A stretch of DNA of 6,755 bases from CAZFAI01 sp964516555 (GCA_964516555.1 CAZFAI010000039.1:1-6755), one strand, 5' to 3'. Positions 1 through 5,162 are shown, counted from the stretch's first letter. Notes: generated by a model not told the origin, from the letters alone. Numbers and translations are program-made.

Positions 1-1
1 G

Positions 2-301
2 CCCAAGAACATCATAATCAATTCAGATGAGGTTTACGAAGCGATTAGGCCAATACTAGATCAGATAATCATGGCGATAAGAGATACTCTGGAAATTACC
101 CCTCCTGAGTTGGTGGCAGATATTGTGGACAGGGGAATAGTTTTGAGCGGCGGAACTGCTCAATTAAGAAATTTTAATGTGTTGGTGACCAGGGAGATTG
201 GAGTGTCTGCTCATGTAGCACTGGAACCCCAATATTGTGTTATTAGAGGAACGGGGACGGCGATTGAAAATTTGGATGTGTATAGACGGGCGATCAGGTG
301 A
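2..301 (+). CDS. mreB: MreB, C-terminal part (5' end outside window)
   Basis: This is the last 99 codons of the rod-shape-determining actin homologue MreB. The frame is open from base 2 and ends at TGA 299-301, so the internal ATG at 71 is not the real start. MreB forms membrane-associated, ATP-dependent filaments under the inner membrane that guide peptidoglycan synthesis. What is visible is the typical C-terminal block: a helix with TPPELVADIVDRGIVLSGG, which matches the family pattern TPPEL-x-D-I-x-x-x-G-I-x-L-x-GG that closes the nucleotide pocket, and later a CVIRGTGTAIENL segment matching the conserved C-V-x-x-G-x-G-x-x-[IL]-E-x-L tail. The third glycine of the usual GGG is a threonine here. 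The family assignment is firm. Whether it is MreB or a close Mbl-type paralogue cannot be settled from this part. Confidence 0.93.
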   Translation, partial: PKNIIINSDEVYEAIRPILDQIIMAIRDTLEITPPELVADIVDRGIVLSGGTAQLRNFNVLVTREIGVSAHVALEPQYCVIRGTGTAIENLDVYRRAIR

Positions 302-408
302 TATGTTTCTTGGGGAATACTTATAAAGTAATAATATTGTTATTTATCATTGTTTTAATTTGTGGGTTGTTTTGGCATTATAACTATTGGTTTGTGAGGT
401 TGAGATAG
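298..408 (+). CDS. Possible 36-residue single-pass membrane peptide overlapping the mreB stop
   Basis: A GTG at 298 overlaps the mreB TGA in a GTGA arrangement, a common form of translational coupling. It opens a 36-codon frame ending with TAG at 406-408. The peptide would have a short polar start (MICFLGNTYK), about 14 hydrophobic residues (VIILLFIIVLICGLF), an aromatic stretch with WHYNYW and a basic end (VRLR), which is the layout of a single membrane span with the C-terminus inside. No family is recognised. There is no clear Shine-Dalgarno sequence. The region is very T-rich, which produces hydrophobic frames by chance, so this is a weak call resting on the overlap and the topology-like composition. 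Confidence 0.25.
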   Translation: MICFLGNTYKVIILLFIIVLICGLFWHYNYWFVRLR

Positions 409-423
409 TAATCTAGTATTTTA

Positions 424-440
424 ATATATTTATTGTAATA
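424..440 (+). repeat. 17-bp direct repeat, copy 1
   Basis: The sequence ATATATTTATTGTAATA occurs exactly here and again at 545-561, 121 bp downstream. Both copies lie in the intergenic region between mreB and the glycosyltransferase gene. The low complexity (14 of the first 17 bases are not G or C and only one G is present) means partial coincidence cannot be excluded, but an exact 17-mer in 300 bp is notable. Confidence 0.6.
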
Positions 441-501
441 TTAGGTATATATTAGTGAGTAAATATATTAACCTTTTAGATTTGTTTGATTTATTTGAAA
501 T

Positions 502-532
502 TTGACAAGTAATAATCTTATAGTTGACAAGT
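502..532 (+). repeat. Pair of 9-bp direct repeats TTGACAAGT
   Basis: TTGACAAGT occurs at 502-510 and again at 524-532. The two starts are 22 bp apart, about two turns of the helix, so both copies would face the same side of the DNA. Each contains a consensus -35 hexamer. They could be tandem -35 elements or a dimeric regulator site; the sequence alone does not decide between these. Confidence 0.45.
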
Positions 533-551
533 GTTTGGTTGATGATATATT
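524..551 (+). promoter_or_regulatory. Candidate sigma-70-type promoter upstream of the glycosyltransferase gene
   Basis: A perfect TTGACA (524-529) is followed after 16 bp by TATATT (546-551), one base away from the TATAAT consensus. A start near 558 would give a leader of about 150-200 bases ahead of the glycosyltransferase gene. Other AT-rich hexamers such as TATAAT at 566-571 and 600-605 lack a well-placed -35 partner. The surrounding sequence is so AT-rich that the call is moderate at best. Confidence 0.4.
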
Positions 552-561
552 TATTGTAATA
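545..561 (+). repeat. 17-bp direct repeat, copy 2
   Basis: This is the second exact copy of ATATATTTATTGTAATA. It overlaps the TATATT hexamer of the candidate promoter at 524-551, so the repeat could be a binding site placed over the -10 region. That is an inference from position only. Confidence 0.6.
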
Positions 562-705
562 ACCTTATAATTTATATGTATGGGGTAATATGATAAACCT
601 ATAATAGTAAGATTTTAAAATTATTTTGATAAAATTTTTTTAGTTTTTGAAAAAACAATAAGTTGTTGGTGTTTAGGGTAGGTTTGTGAGATAATTTTTT
701 ATAAA

Positions 706-1539
706 ATGTATGGGAGAAAATGTGGAAAAGTGACAGATAGGGGGTATAAAAATAGCCTAAATATGGGTGAATTGTGGGGAATACCCTTGTTTAGCAGAGG
801 ATACAAGCAAGTGCTAGGACTACTGGATGAGTGGTTGGCTTCGGGGAGAAAGGGAATATGGGTAGCTACAGTTAACCCAGAGTTTATTATGAAGGCTAGG
901 CAAGACGGCCAATTTACCAACATATTAAAAGAAAAGACAAGCCTAAATGTGGTTGATGGGGTTGGTTTGTGGTGGGCACTTAAAGTGAGGAAGTCAAACA
1001 GGAAGGCGATTGCAGGATTACGATTTGGTTTGGATATTCTGAGAGGAAAACACAGAAAGGATATTGCTGCCGGGAGTGACTTGATAGAGGGATTGTGTCA
1101 ATTGGCAGCCACAAAAGGATGGAGGGTATTTTTTTTGGGTGGGTGGGGCGACAGAGCCGAGAGGACGGCTAAAAATTTTTTGAGTAAATATCCCAAACTG
1201 AAAGTGTCAGGAACTTATGAGGGGATGGCAACTGGAGAGGATCAAAATATTCTAGAAGTTATTGGTAAGGACCATATTGATATATTGTTTGTAGCTTATG
1301 GAATGAAAAAACAGGAAGAATGGATAGACAGAAATATTGGAAAAATCAGCGTGGGAGTGGTGATGGGGGTGGGTAGGAGTTTTGATTATTATAGTGGAGA
1401 TTTGAAAAGAGCACCGGAATATGTAAGAAAAGTGGGGATGGAATGGTTGTATTCTTTGATTAAGGAACCGAAGAGATGGAGGAGACAGTTGGCATTGCCA
1501 AGGTTTGTGTGGCAAGTGGTTTGTGACTGGAAAATTTAA
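706..1539 (+). CDS. WecG/TagA/CpsF-family glycosyltransferase
   Basis: The family (GT26) transfers an N-acetylmannosamine-type sugar from a UDP donor to a lipid-linked acceptor at the cytoplasmic membrane face, early in teichoic acid, enterobacterial common antigen or capsule-type polymer synthesis. In order: TVNPEF (residues 55-60), NVVDGVGLWWA (81-91) with Asp84 at the position of the proposed catalytic base, AAGSDL (121-126), a Rossmann-like strand with VFFLGG (141-146), DILFVAYGMKKQEEWI (192-207), GVGRSFDYYSGDLKRAP (221-237), and a basic C-terminal tail with EPKRWRRQ. The second glycine of the usual GVGG is Arg here. Family similarity begins only near residue 20, so the ATG at 763 is a good alternative start. 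Neither ATG has a clear Shine-Dalgarno sequence. The exact acceptor and sugar are unknown. Its position next to mreB and near murB fits an envelope role. Confidence 0.88.
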   Translation: MYGRKCGKVTDRGYKNSLNMGELWGIPLFSRGYKQVLGLLDEWLASGRKGIWVATVNPEFIMKARQDGQFTNILKEKTSLNVVDGVGLWWALKVRKSNRKAIAGLRFGLDILRGKHRKDIAAGSDLIEGLCQLAATKGWRVFFLGGWGDRAERTAKNFLSKYPKLKVSGTYEGMATGEDQNILEVIGKDHIDILFVAYGMKKQEEWIDRNIGKISVGVVMGVGRSFDYYSGDLKRAPEYVRKVGMEWLYSLIKEPKRWRRQLALPRFVWQVVCDWKI

Positions 1540-1555
1540 ATTGAACTGATTTAAA

Positions 1556-1802
1556 ATGAGATATCTTTTTAATAATTTGCAGGAGGTAGGTTGGTGGGGT
1601 AAAAGAGATATTAAAGAGAAGGTTTTTGGAAAGAAGGGATCCGGGTATAATTCTTGGGGATGGGGGTATTTGTTGCGAAGAGACTTTTGTTGGTGGATTG
1701 GGATTAGATAATGTGGACGTGGTGGTGGTGAGAACGAGGAGATTTCCTTGGTCCGAGTGGGAAGTGAAGGAGATTGTTCAGAGAGGAGAGGGAGAAGAAT
1801 GA
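1556..1802 (+). pseudogene. Probable small gene split by a one-base frameshift, product unknown
   Basis: An ATG at 1556, 16 bases after the glycosyltransferase stop, opens a frame beginning MRYLFNNLQEVGWW. That frame becomes implausible after the GGGG run at 1596-1599 (Trp-rich) and stops at 1709-1711. The frame shifted by one is open from 1590 to TGA 1800-1802 and reads like protein: VKEILKRRFLERRDPG, GIILGDGG and NVDVVVVRTRRFPWSEW, with codons like the neighbouring genes. Removing one G from the run joins the two parts into about 81 residues. The stop lies immediately next to the murB stop at 1803-1805, as expected for real convergent genes. I do not recognise the family. Alternatives are a sequencing indel, a true pseudogene, or a shorter gene starting at TTG 1626. 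Confidence 0.45.
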
Positions 1803-2801
1803 CTAGAATTGGCCAAAAAGTTTGATTTCCGGTTCGAGTTCTAAATTAAGTTCTTGCTTGGCTTGATGTTGGATATGTTTGATCAGGGCAAGATAATCTT
1901 TGGCGGTAGCCTGTCCGTTGTTGACTATGAAGTTGGCGTGTTTGTCTGAAACTTGAGCGCCTCCAATAGAATAGCCTTTGAGGTTTAAGAGTTGATCTAC
2001 GATTCGTCCGGCGGAGTCGTTTTGGGGGTTTTTGAAAACACAACCGGCGGAGTTGAGAGGTTGGGTTAATGATTTTTGGGAGATGATGTCATTTACCTGT
2101 TGCCTGGCTTGGTTTGAATTTTGTTTGTTGAGGTTAAGTGTGACTGAGAGGATTATCCATTCGGGGTGGTTTTGGAATTCTGAGTGGTCATAGGACCAGG
2201 AAAGTTTGTTGGCTTTAACGTTGACGGTTTTCCCGGTTGATAAATTAAAATATTTGATTGATTCAATTACTTCCGAGATTTGATGATTACCGACGCCGTG
2301 AATGTGAGAGTGGATAGCTCCACCGATGGTGGTGGGGATGTAGGCGTAATGTTCCAGGCCAAGCAGGTTGTGATTAAGAGTAAAGTTGATGGTATGGGCA
2401 AGAGATGTTCCGGAGCTGACGTTTATCGGGGATGGGTTTTGAGGTGAGACGGAAATATGATTGCCTGTATTTTTGATGACGACACCTCTTATGCCTGAAT
2501 CAGATATGAGGATATTGGAACCATTGCCTAGAATGGTGAGAGCAATTTTGTCTTGCAACAAACTTTTGGCGGTGCTCACGCGCTTTGCATGATTGCGCTC
2601 CTCAAAAGTTGTTGCTTCGACAACAAGATTGGAAATAAAAACTAAAACATTATGAAATTCTTTTGGCTGGCGGGTATGGATGAAGATGTCGGAGGGGCCG
2701 CCAATTTTTAGAGTGGTATAGGGAGCAAGTAGGTGATTTTCTTTTATCAGGATGTCGGGGAATTTTTGGGTTAGTTGGCAAAAGAGCTGGTGGTAATCCA
2801 T
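1803..2801 (-). CDS. murB: UDP-N-acetylenolpyruvoylglucosamine reductase (MurB), divergent
   Basis: MurB is the FAD- and NADPH-dependent cytoplasmic enzyme that reduces UDP-GlcNAc-enolpyruvate to UDP-MurNAc in peptidoglycan precursor synthesis. Visible motifs are TTLKIGGPSDIFI (residues 29-41) and LGNGSNILISD (91-101) of the FAD-binding fold, IPTTIGGAI (155-163) in place of the usual IPGTVGGA, SYDHSEF (203-209) with the expected active-site Tyr204, SAGCVFKNP (251-259) and ELEPEIKLFG (321-330) with the catalytic Glu325. The proton-donating serine of the usual GSxFKNP is Cys254 here. About 25 extra residues (60-85) lie between the first helix and the GxGSN loop and coincide with a DNA palindrome. 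The protein is rich in Asn, His and Gln, reflecting its place on the G-poor strand. The start is supported by a TATAAT box six bases upstream. It stands alone on the minus strand. Confidence 0.92.
   Translation of the reverse strand: MDYHQLFCQLTQKFPDILIKENHLLAPYTTLKIGGPSDIFIHTRQPKEFHNVLVFISNLVVEATTFEERNHAKRVSTAKSLLQDKIALTILGNGSNILISDSGIRGVVIKNTGNHISVSPQNPSPINVSSGTSLAHTINFTLNHNLLGLEHYAYIPTTIGGAIHSHIHGVGNHQISEVIESIKYFNLSTGKTVNVKANKLSWSYDHSEFQNHPEWIILSVTLNLNKQNSNQARQQVNDIISQKSLTQPLNSAGCVFKNPQNDSAGRIVDQLLNLKGYSIGGAQVSDKHANFIVNNGQATAKDYLALIKHIQHQAKQELNLELEPEIKLFGQF
2548..2623. repeat. 76-bp palindromic element inside murB, in frame
   Basis: The arm GCAACAAACTTTTG (2555-2568) pairs with CAAAAGTTGTTGC (2603-2615) with one bulged A. 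Beyond a small internal loop, TTGTC (2548-2552) pairs with GACAA (2619-2623). Inside, GGTGC (2571-2575) can pair with GCTCC (2597-2601) with one mismatch, and GCGC occurs at 2580-2583 and 2595-2598. The central 34 bases are about 62% G+C, well above the rest of the window. The element encodes roughly residues 60-85 of MurB, matching a 25-residue excess over the usual spacing in this part of the family. The palindrome is directly visible; its origin as an inserted mobile or repetitive element is inference. Confidence 0.65.
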
Positions 2802-2807
2802 GGCTTG

Positions 2808-2813
2808 ATTATA
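2808..2813 (-). promoter_or_regulatory. TATAAT box six bases before the murB start
   Basis: On the minus strand a perfect TATAAT is followed by six bases (CAAGCC) and then the murB ATG (2801-2799). A polymerase using it as a -10 box would start at the A of the ATG, giving a leaderless mRNA. No clear -35 hexamer or Shine-Dalgarno sequence is seen. The same geometry recurs before four other genes in the window. Confidence 0.6.
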
Positions 2814-2861
2814 ACCTAAATGTATACTATGTATATTATCCTAAGAACAGGTAATATTAGT

Positions 2862-2884
2862 ATTAATATCCATATAATATTAAT
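2862..2884. repeat. Short AT-only inverted repeat between divergent genes
   Basis: ATTAATAT (2862-2869) and ATATTAAT (2877-2884) form perfect 8-bp arms around a 7-base loop, in the 188-bp region between murB and the phosphoesterase gene. It could be an operator or a chance feature of AT-rich DNA. There is no U-run that would make it a terminator. Confidence 0.25.
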
Positions 2885-2977
2885 AAAATTGATGTAGTAA
2901 AATTTTATAAGCCGTTGTTGTGGAAAAGTGAAAAAGAATAATTTTATCCTATATATTATGTTGACCAGGAAATCAGT

Positions 2978-2983
2978 TAAAAT
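2978..2983 (+). promoter_or_regulatory. TAAAAT box six bases before the phosphoesterase start
   Basis: TAAAAT is followed by GAAGTA and the ATG at 2990, the same hexamer-N6-ATG geometry as before murB, ruvA, the Cys-rich gene and ruvB. It fits a -10 element for a leaderless transcript. A TTGACC at 2961-2966 is too close (11 bp) to act as its -35. No Shine-Dalgarno sequence precedes the ATG. Confidence 0.5.
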
Positions 2984-2989
2984 GAAGTA

Positions 2990-3814
2990 ATGAAGTTAAA
3001 ACTATTAGCTGTTTTGGTGCTGCTATTGGTAATTTGGGGGAGTTATAAAAATAGTGAAAGAAATGTGACAGAAATAGACCAAAGTAAGGAAGAATTTTTA
3101 AATAATGAAGAAGGTGGTGGGGAGGATTTGAAATTTAGTGTGATGGCTGATGTGCATAGCAAATTTGATAATTGGAAAGAATTATTGAAAGTGGCAAAGG
3201 AAAGGGGAGGGGGATTTGTGATTTTGGCCGGAGATTTGGTGACAGAGGGCAGAAAAAGTGAATTTATGGAAGCAAAAAGGGTTTTGGATGAGAGTGAAGT
3301 TGAATATTACGTAATCCCCGGTAATTATGACTGGAGATGGGGCGAGAGTAAGGGGAGAAATGAGTATGGTGAGGTGTTTGGATCGGATTATTTTAGCTTT
3401 AAGAAGGGAGGGGTTAAGTTTTTAATGATAAATAATGGCGGATATTTGGGTTTAGGAGAGAAGCAGTGGGAGTGGTTGAGAAGTGAGGTCGGTGAATGCC
3501 AAGAATATTTTTGTATCGGAGTTATGCACATGCCCCTTAATCATAATTTTTTGACGGATGTGATGGGGAGAGAGAATCAAAAGCTAAAAAGTGAGGCGTC
3601 GGAATTGTTGATGGTTTTGAGAGATGGAGGGGTTAAGGATATAATTACCGGACATATGCATTATTCGACTTCTTATGAAATTGAGGGGATCAGGACTTAC
3701 ATTGTAGGAGCGGTGGGTGAGCACAAAAATCCACAAGGCTCTAGATATACTGAGTTTGAAATCAGAAATAATAAGCTTTATCGACAGGTGGTAACACTGG
3801 AGGCAGGAGAATGA
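2990..3814 (+). CDS. Membrane-anchored calcineurin-like metallophosphoesterase
   Basis: The N-terminus (KLKLLAVLVLLLVIWG, residues 2-17) is a hydrophobic signal anchor or signal peptide, followed by a polar acidic linker to about residue 47. The catalytic domain therefore probably lies outside the cytoplasmic membrane. The two-metal phosphoesterase motifs follow in order: ADVH (Asp54, His56), AGDLV (Asp82), GNYD (Asn112, Asp114), VMHMPLNH (His180) and TGHMH (His222, His224). The usual GNHD has Tyr113 where the family has its catalytic histidine; all visible metal ligands are kept. Substrate is unknown; the family includes nucleotidases, phosphodiesterases and lipid phosphatases. The gene overlaps ruvC by ATGA, so the two are co-transcribed and probably translationally coupled. 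The start is supported by the TAAAAT-N6-ATG arrangement and by the signal sequence beginning at once. Confidence 0.87.
   Translation: MKLKLLAVLVLLLVIWGSYKNSERNVTEIDQSKEEFLNNEEGGGEDLKFSVMADVHSKFDNWKELLKVAKERGGGFVILAGDLVTEGRKSEFMEAKRVLDESEVEYYVIPGNYDWRWGESKGRNEYGEVFGSDYFSFKKGGVKFLMINNGGYLGLGEKQWEWLRSEVGECQEYFCIGVMHMPLNHNFLTDVMGRENQKLKSEASELLMVLRDGGVKDIITGHMHYSTSYEIEGIRTYIVGAVGEHKNPQGSRYTEFEIRNNKLYRQVVTLEAGE
3799..3803 (+). promoter_or_regulatory. Shine-Dalgarno sequence of ruvC
   Basis: GGAGG lies seven bases before the ruvC ATG at 3811, inside the end of the phosphoesterase gene. It is the clearest ribosome binding site in the window. It belongs to the gene that overlaps its upstream neighbour and so cannot be leaderless from a promoter at its own start. 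Confidence 0.65.
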
Positions 3815-4281
3815 TTTTGGGTATTGATCCAGGATTGGCCAACACCGGATGGGCCGTTTTGGAAGATGAGAGGACGCTGGTGGAATGTGGTTGTTTGAAG
3901 ACGAAAATTGGCCAAGCTAGTGCTGAAAGACTAGATCATATATATACTGAACTAGAACTAATTATAAAAAAATATGGCGCTGACGAGATGGCGATTGAAA
4001 CGTTGTATTTTGCGAAAAATGCCAAGTCAGCAATAAAGGTGTCAGAAGCAATTGGGGTGATTAAGGTGTGCGGCAGGAGAAATAGAATTGAAGTAAAAGA
4101 ATATACACCACTGCAGGTAAAGATGGCTTTGGTGGGTTATGGCAGAGCCGAAAAAGAACAAGTAGAGGTAATGGTAAGAGAATTTTTGAGATTGAGCGAA
4201 CCGATAAGTCCCGGGCATGCGTCAGATGCGGTGGCAGTAGCATTAACACATTTGTTTACGGCTGACTTTAAAATTGCCTGA
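3811..4281 (+). CDS. ruvC: Crossover junction endodeoxyribonuclease RuvC
   Basis: RuvC is the dimeric, magnesium-dependent nuclease that resolves Holliday junctions by symmetric nicks, acting with RuvAB. At 156 residues it has normal length. The acidic active-site residues are in place: Asp6 in the opening ILGIDPGLANTGWA, Glu63 in MAIETLYF, and His136 and Asp139 in PGHASDAVAVALTH. Use of His rather than Asp at the third position is the Thermus-type variant, not a defect. The conserved NAKSAIKVSEAIGV and YTPLQVKMALVGYGRAEKEQV segments are also present. It starts within the ATGA overlap with the phosphoesterase gene and has its own GGAGG. ruvA follows after 59 bases. Confidence 0.97.
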   Translation: MILGIDPGLANTGWAVLEDERTLVECGCLKTKIGQASAERLDHIYTELELIIKKYGADEMAIETLYFAKNAKSAIKVSEAIGVIKVCGRRNRIEVKEYTPLQVKMALVGYGRAEKEQVEVMVREFLRLSEPISPGHASDAVAVALTHLFTADFKIA

Positions 4282-4328
4282 ATTAGTTAGATGAGCTTTA
4301 TGAATGAGAATTAAGCGGGCAATTGATT

Positions 4329-4334
4329 TATAAT
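4329..4334 (+). promoter_or_regulatory. TATAAT box six bases before the ruvA start
   Basis: A perfect TATAAT is followed by GTTTCT and the ATG at 4341. This fits a -10 element for a leaderless ruvA transcript and supports 4341 over the upstream TTG at 4323, which lies ahead of the box. No good -35 is visible 16-18 bp upstream. Confidence 0.6.
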
Positions 4335-4340
4335 GTTTCT

Positions 4341-4913
4341 ATGATTTCCAGTTTAAGAGGTGTGATTAGCAGAATTAGAGGTAGGGAGGTTGAGGTTTGT
4401 GTGGGAGGCGTGGGGTATTTGGTAAGAGTTGGAGAGGGGTTTTTGAAAAGACACCTGGAAGGGGAGGAGGTGGCGGTTCAGACTTATATGGCAGTATCGG
4501 AAAATGATATGAGTCTTTATGGTTTTAATACATCAGAGGAAGTGGAATTGTTTAAGATGTTTTTGGGAGTATCCGGAGTGGGACCAAAAACTGCAGCACA
4601 GATTGTGGGGGGAGCAGAAGTGGTTGATATTATGAAGGCTATCGGAGATGCAGATGTAAAATTTTTTGAAAAAATTAAGGGTATTGGTAAAAAGGCGGCT
4701 CAGAGAATTATTGTTGACTTGAAGTCAAAGATTGGAGGATTGGGTGAGCTGGATCTGAAGGAGGATTCAAGACTAGAGGAAGATGAGTTGTTTTTGAGCT
4801 TAAAGCAGCTGGGTTTTGCCAGAGTAGAGATTGAGACTGTGGTTAAGAAGATGCCGGAGGAGGTGGTTAGCATCGAAGAAAGACTGGGTTGGTGTTTGAG
4901 TAATTTAGGGTAA
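4341..4913 (+). CDS. ruvA: Holliday junction branch migration protein RuvA
   Basis: RuvA binds the four-way junction as a tetramer and loads the RuvB motors. The product has 190 residues, the usual length. The start at 4341 gives the family's canonical opening (MISSLRGVI, like MIGRLRG); a longer frame from TTG 4323 adds six unconserved residues and is not preferred. Domain I (about 1-62) is an OB fold with GGVGYLVRV and ends in SENDMSLYGF, where the acidic pin reads Glu54-Asn55-Asp56 rather than Glu-Asp. Domain II has two helix-hairpin-helix motifs, FLGVSGVGPKTAAQIV (74-89) and IKGIGKKAAQRIIVDLKSKI (112-131). Domain III (about 146-190), LFLSLKQLGFARVEIE onward, is the RuvB-contacting three-helix bundle. 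The stop overlaps the putative -10 box of the next gene. Confidence 0.96.
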   Translation: MISSLRGVISRIRGREVEVCVGGVGYLVRVGEGFLKRHLEGEEVAVQTYMAVSENDMSLYGFNTSEEVELFKMFLGVSGVGPKTAAQIVGGAEVVDIMKAIGDADVKFFEKIKGIGKKAAQRIIVDLKSKIGGLGELDLKEDSRLEEDELFLSLKQLGFARVEIETVVKKMPEEVVSIEERLGWCLSNLG

Positions 4914-4916
4914 AAT
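4911..4916 (+). promoter_or_regulatory. TAAAAT box six bases before the Cys-rich small gene
   Basis: TAAAAT is followed by ACTGAT and the ATG at 4923, matching the geometry at four other genes. The first three bases are also the ruvA stop codon, so part of the match is forced. No Shine-Dalgarno sequence precedes this ATG. Confidence 0.42.
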
Positions 4917-4922
4917 ACTGAT

Positions 4923-5162
4923 ATGTCAATAGAAGACGATCGATTTACACATATAAATTTTGCTCCAGGCGGAAGGATAGTTGTTCAAGGCACAGAAGTG
5001 AGGATTCGTGAAATGGCTGATAAATTGTGTCCTTTATGCGAGGCCAATGAAGGAGAAGAAAAAACGATTTACCCGGTTAATTGCCATGGTGATTGGGGAC
5101 TGGTGTGTCGACCCCGTAGGCGGATATTGGGATTTGGTCCGAAGAGGATTTGCGGGGCTTGA
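4923..5162 (+). CDS. Unrecognised 79-residue Cys-rich protein between ruvA and ruvB
   Basis: I do not recognise a family. The first 30 residues look like short beta strands (FTHINFAPGG, RIVVQGTEVRI). They are followed by CPLC (Cys36, Cys39), an acidic stretch (EANEGEE), NCHGDWGLVC (Cys54, His55, Cys62), an arginine-rich segment (RPRRR) and a final KRICGA (Cys77). CxxC plus two or more later Cys/His suggests a small zinc-ribbon-like metal site, and the basic patch would suit nucleic acid contact; both are inferences. The coding frame is supported by the TAAAAT-N6-ATG arrangement, by codon style like its neighbours, and by its snug fit: 9 bases after ruvA and 38 before ruvB. The context hints at, but does not prove, a link to Holliday-junction processing. 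Confidence 0.72.
   Translation: MSIEDDRFTHINFAPGGRIVVQGTEVRIREMADKLCPLCEANEGEEKTIYPVNCHGDWGLVCRPRRRILGFGPKRICGA

Larger units (their letters stand above)
409..705. other. AT-rich intergenic region before the glycosyltransferase gene
   Basis: No supported gene lies in these 297 bases, and they are strikingly AT-rich compared with the flanking genes. They hold an exact 17-bp direct repeat, a 9-bp TTGACAAGT direct repeat, a promoter-like TTGACA/TATATT pair, and three related motifs of the form TAACCTTTTA, TAACCTTATAA and AAACCTATAA near 469, 560 and 595. A short T-run/A-run hairpin (GTTTTT and AAAAAC around 643-656) is too weak to call a terminator. No tRNA, riboswitch or other structured RNA is recognised. 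Confidence 0.6.

Noticed and set aside
643..656. GTTTTT/AAAAAC hairpin as a terminator
   Set aside because: Only six A-T/G-C pairs with a one-base loop and no G+C stem; not credible as an intrinsic terminator.
302..705. Replication origin in the AT-rich island
   Set aside because: No cluster of DnaA boxes; the single near-match lies outside the island and no dnaA or dnaN gene is nearby.
699..923. Antisense open frame opposite the start of the glycosyltransferase gene
   Set aside because: Low-complexity Ser/Pro/Phe-rich product typical of the reverse strand of a purine-rich gene; no motif or start signal.
1252..1515. Antisense open frame opposite the end of the glycosyltransferase gene
   Set aside because: His/Pro/Ser-rich shadow of a well-supported gene.
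1846..2043. Second frame within murB on the same strand
   Set aside because: Arg/Gln-rich product without features, fully inside murB, which has conserved motifs.
4061..4249. Antisense open frame opposite ruvC
   Set aside because: Leu/Pro-rich shadow of a fully conserved gene.
4323..4340. TTG start giving RuvA six extra N-terminal residues
   Set aside because: The added residues are not part of the RuvA family, the ATG at 4341 gives the canonical N-terminus, and the TATAAT box at 4329-4334 lies downstream of the TTG.
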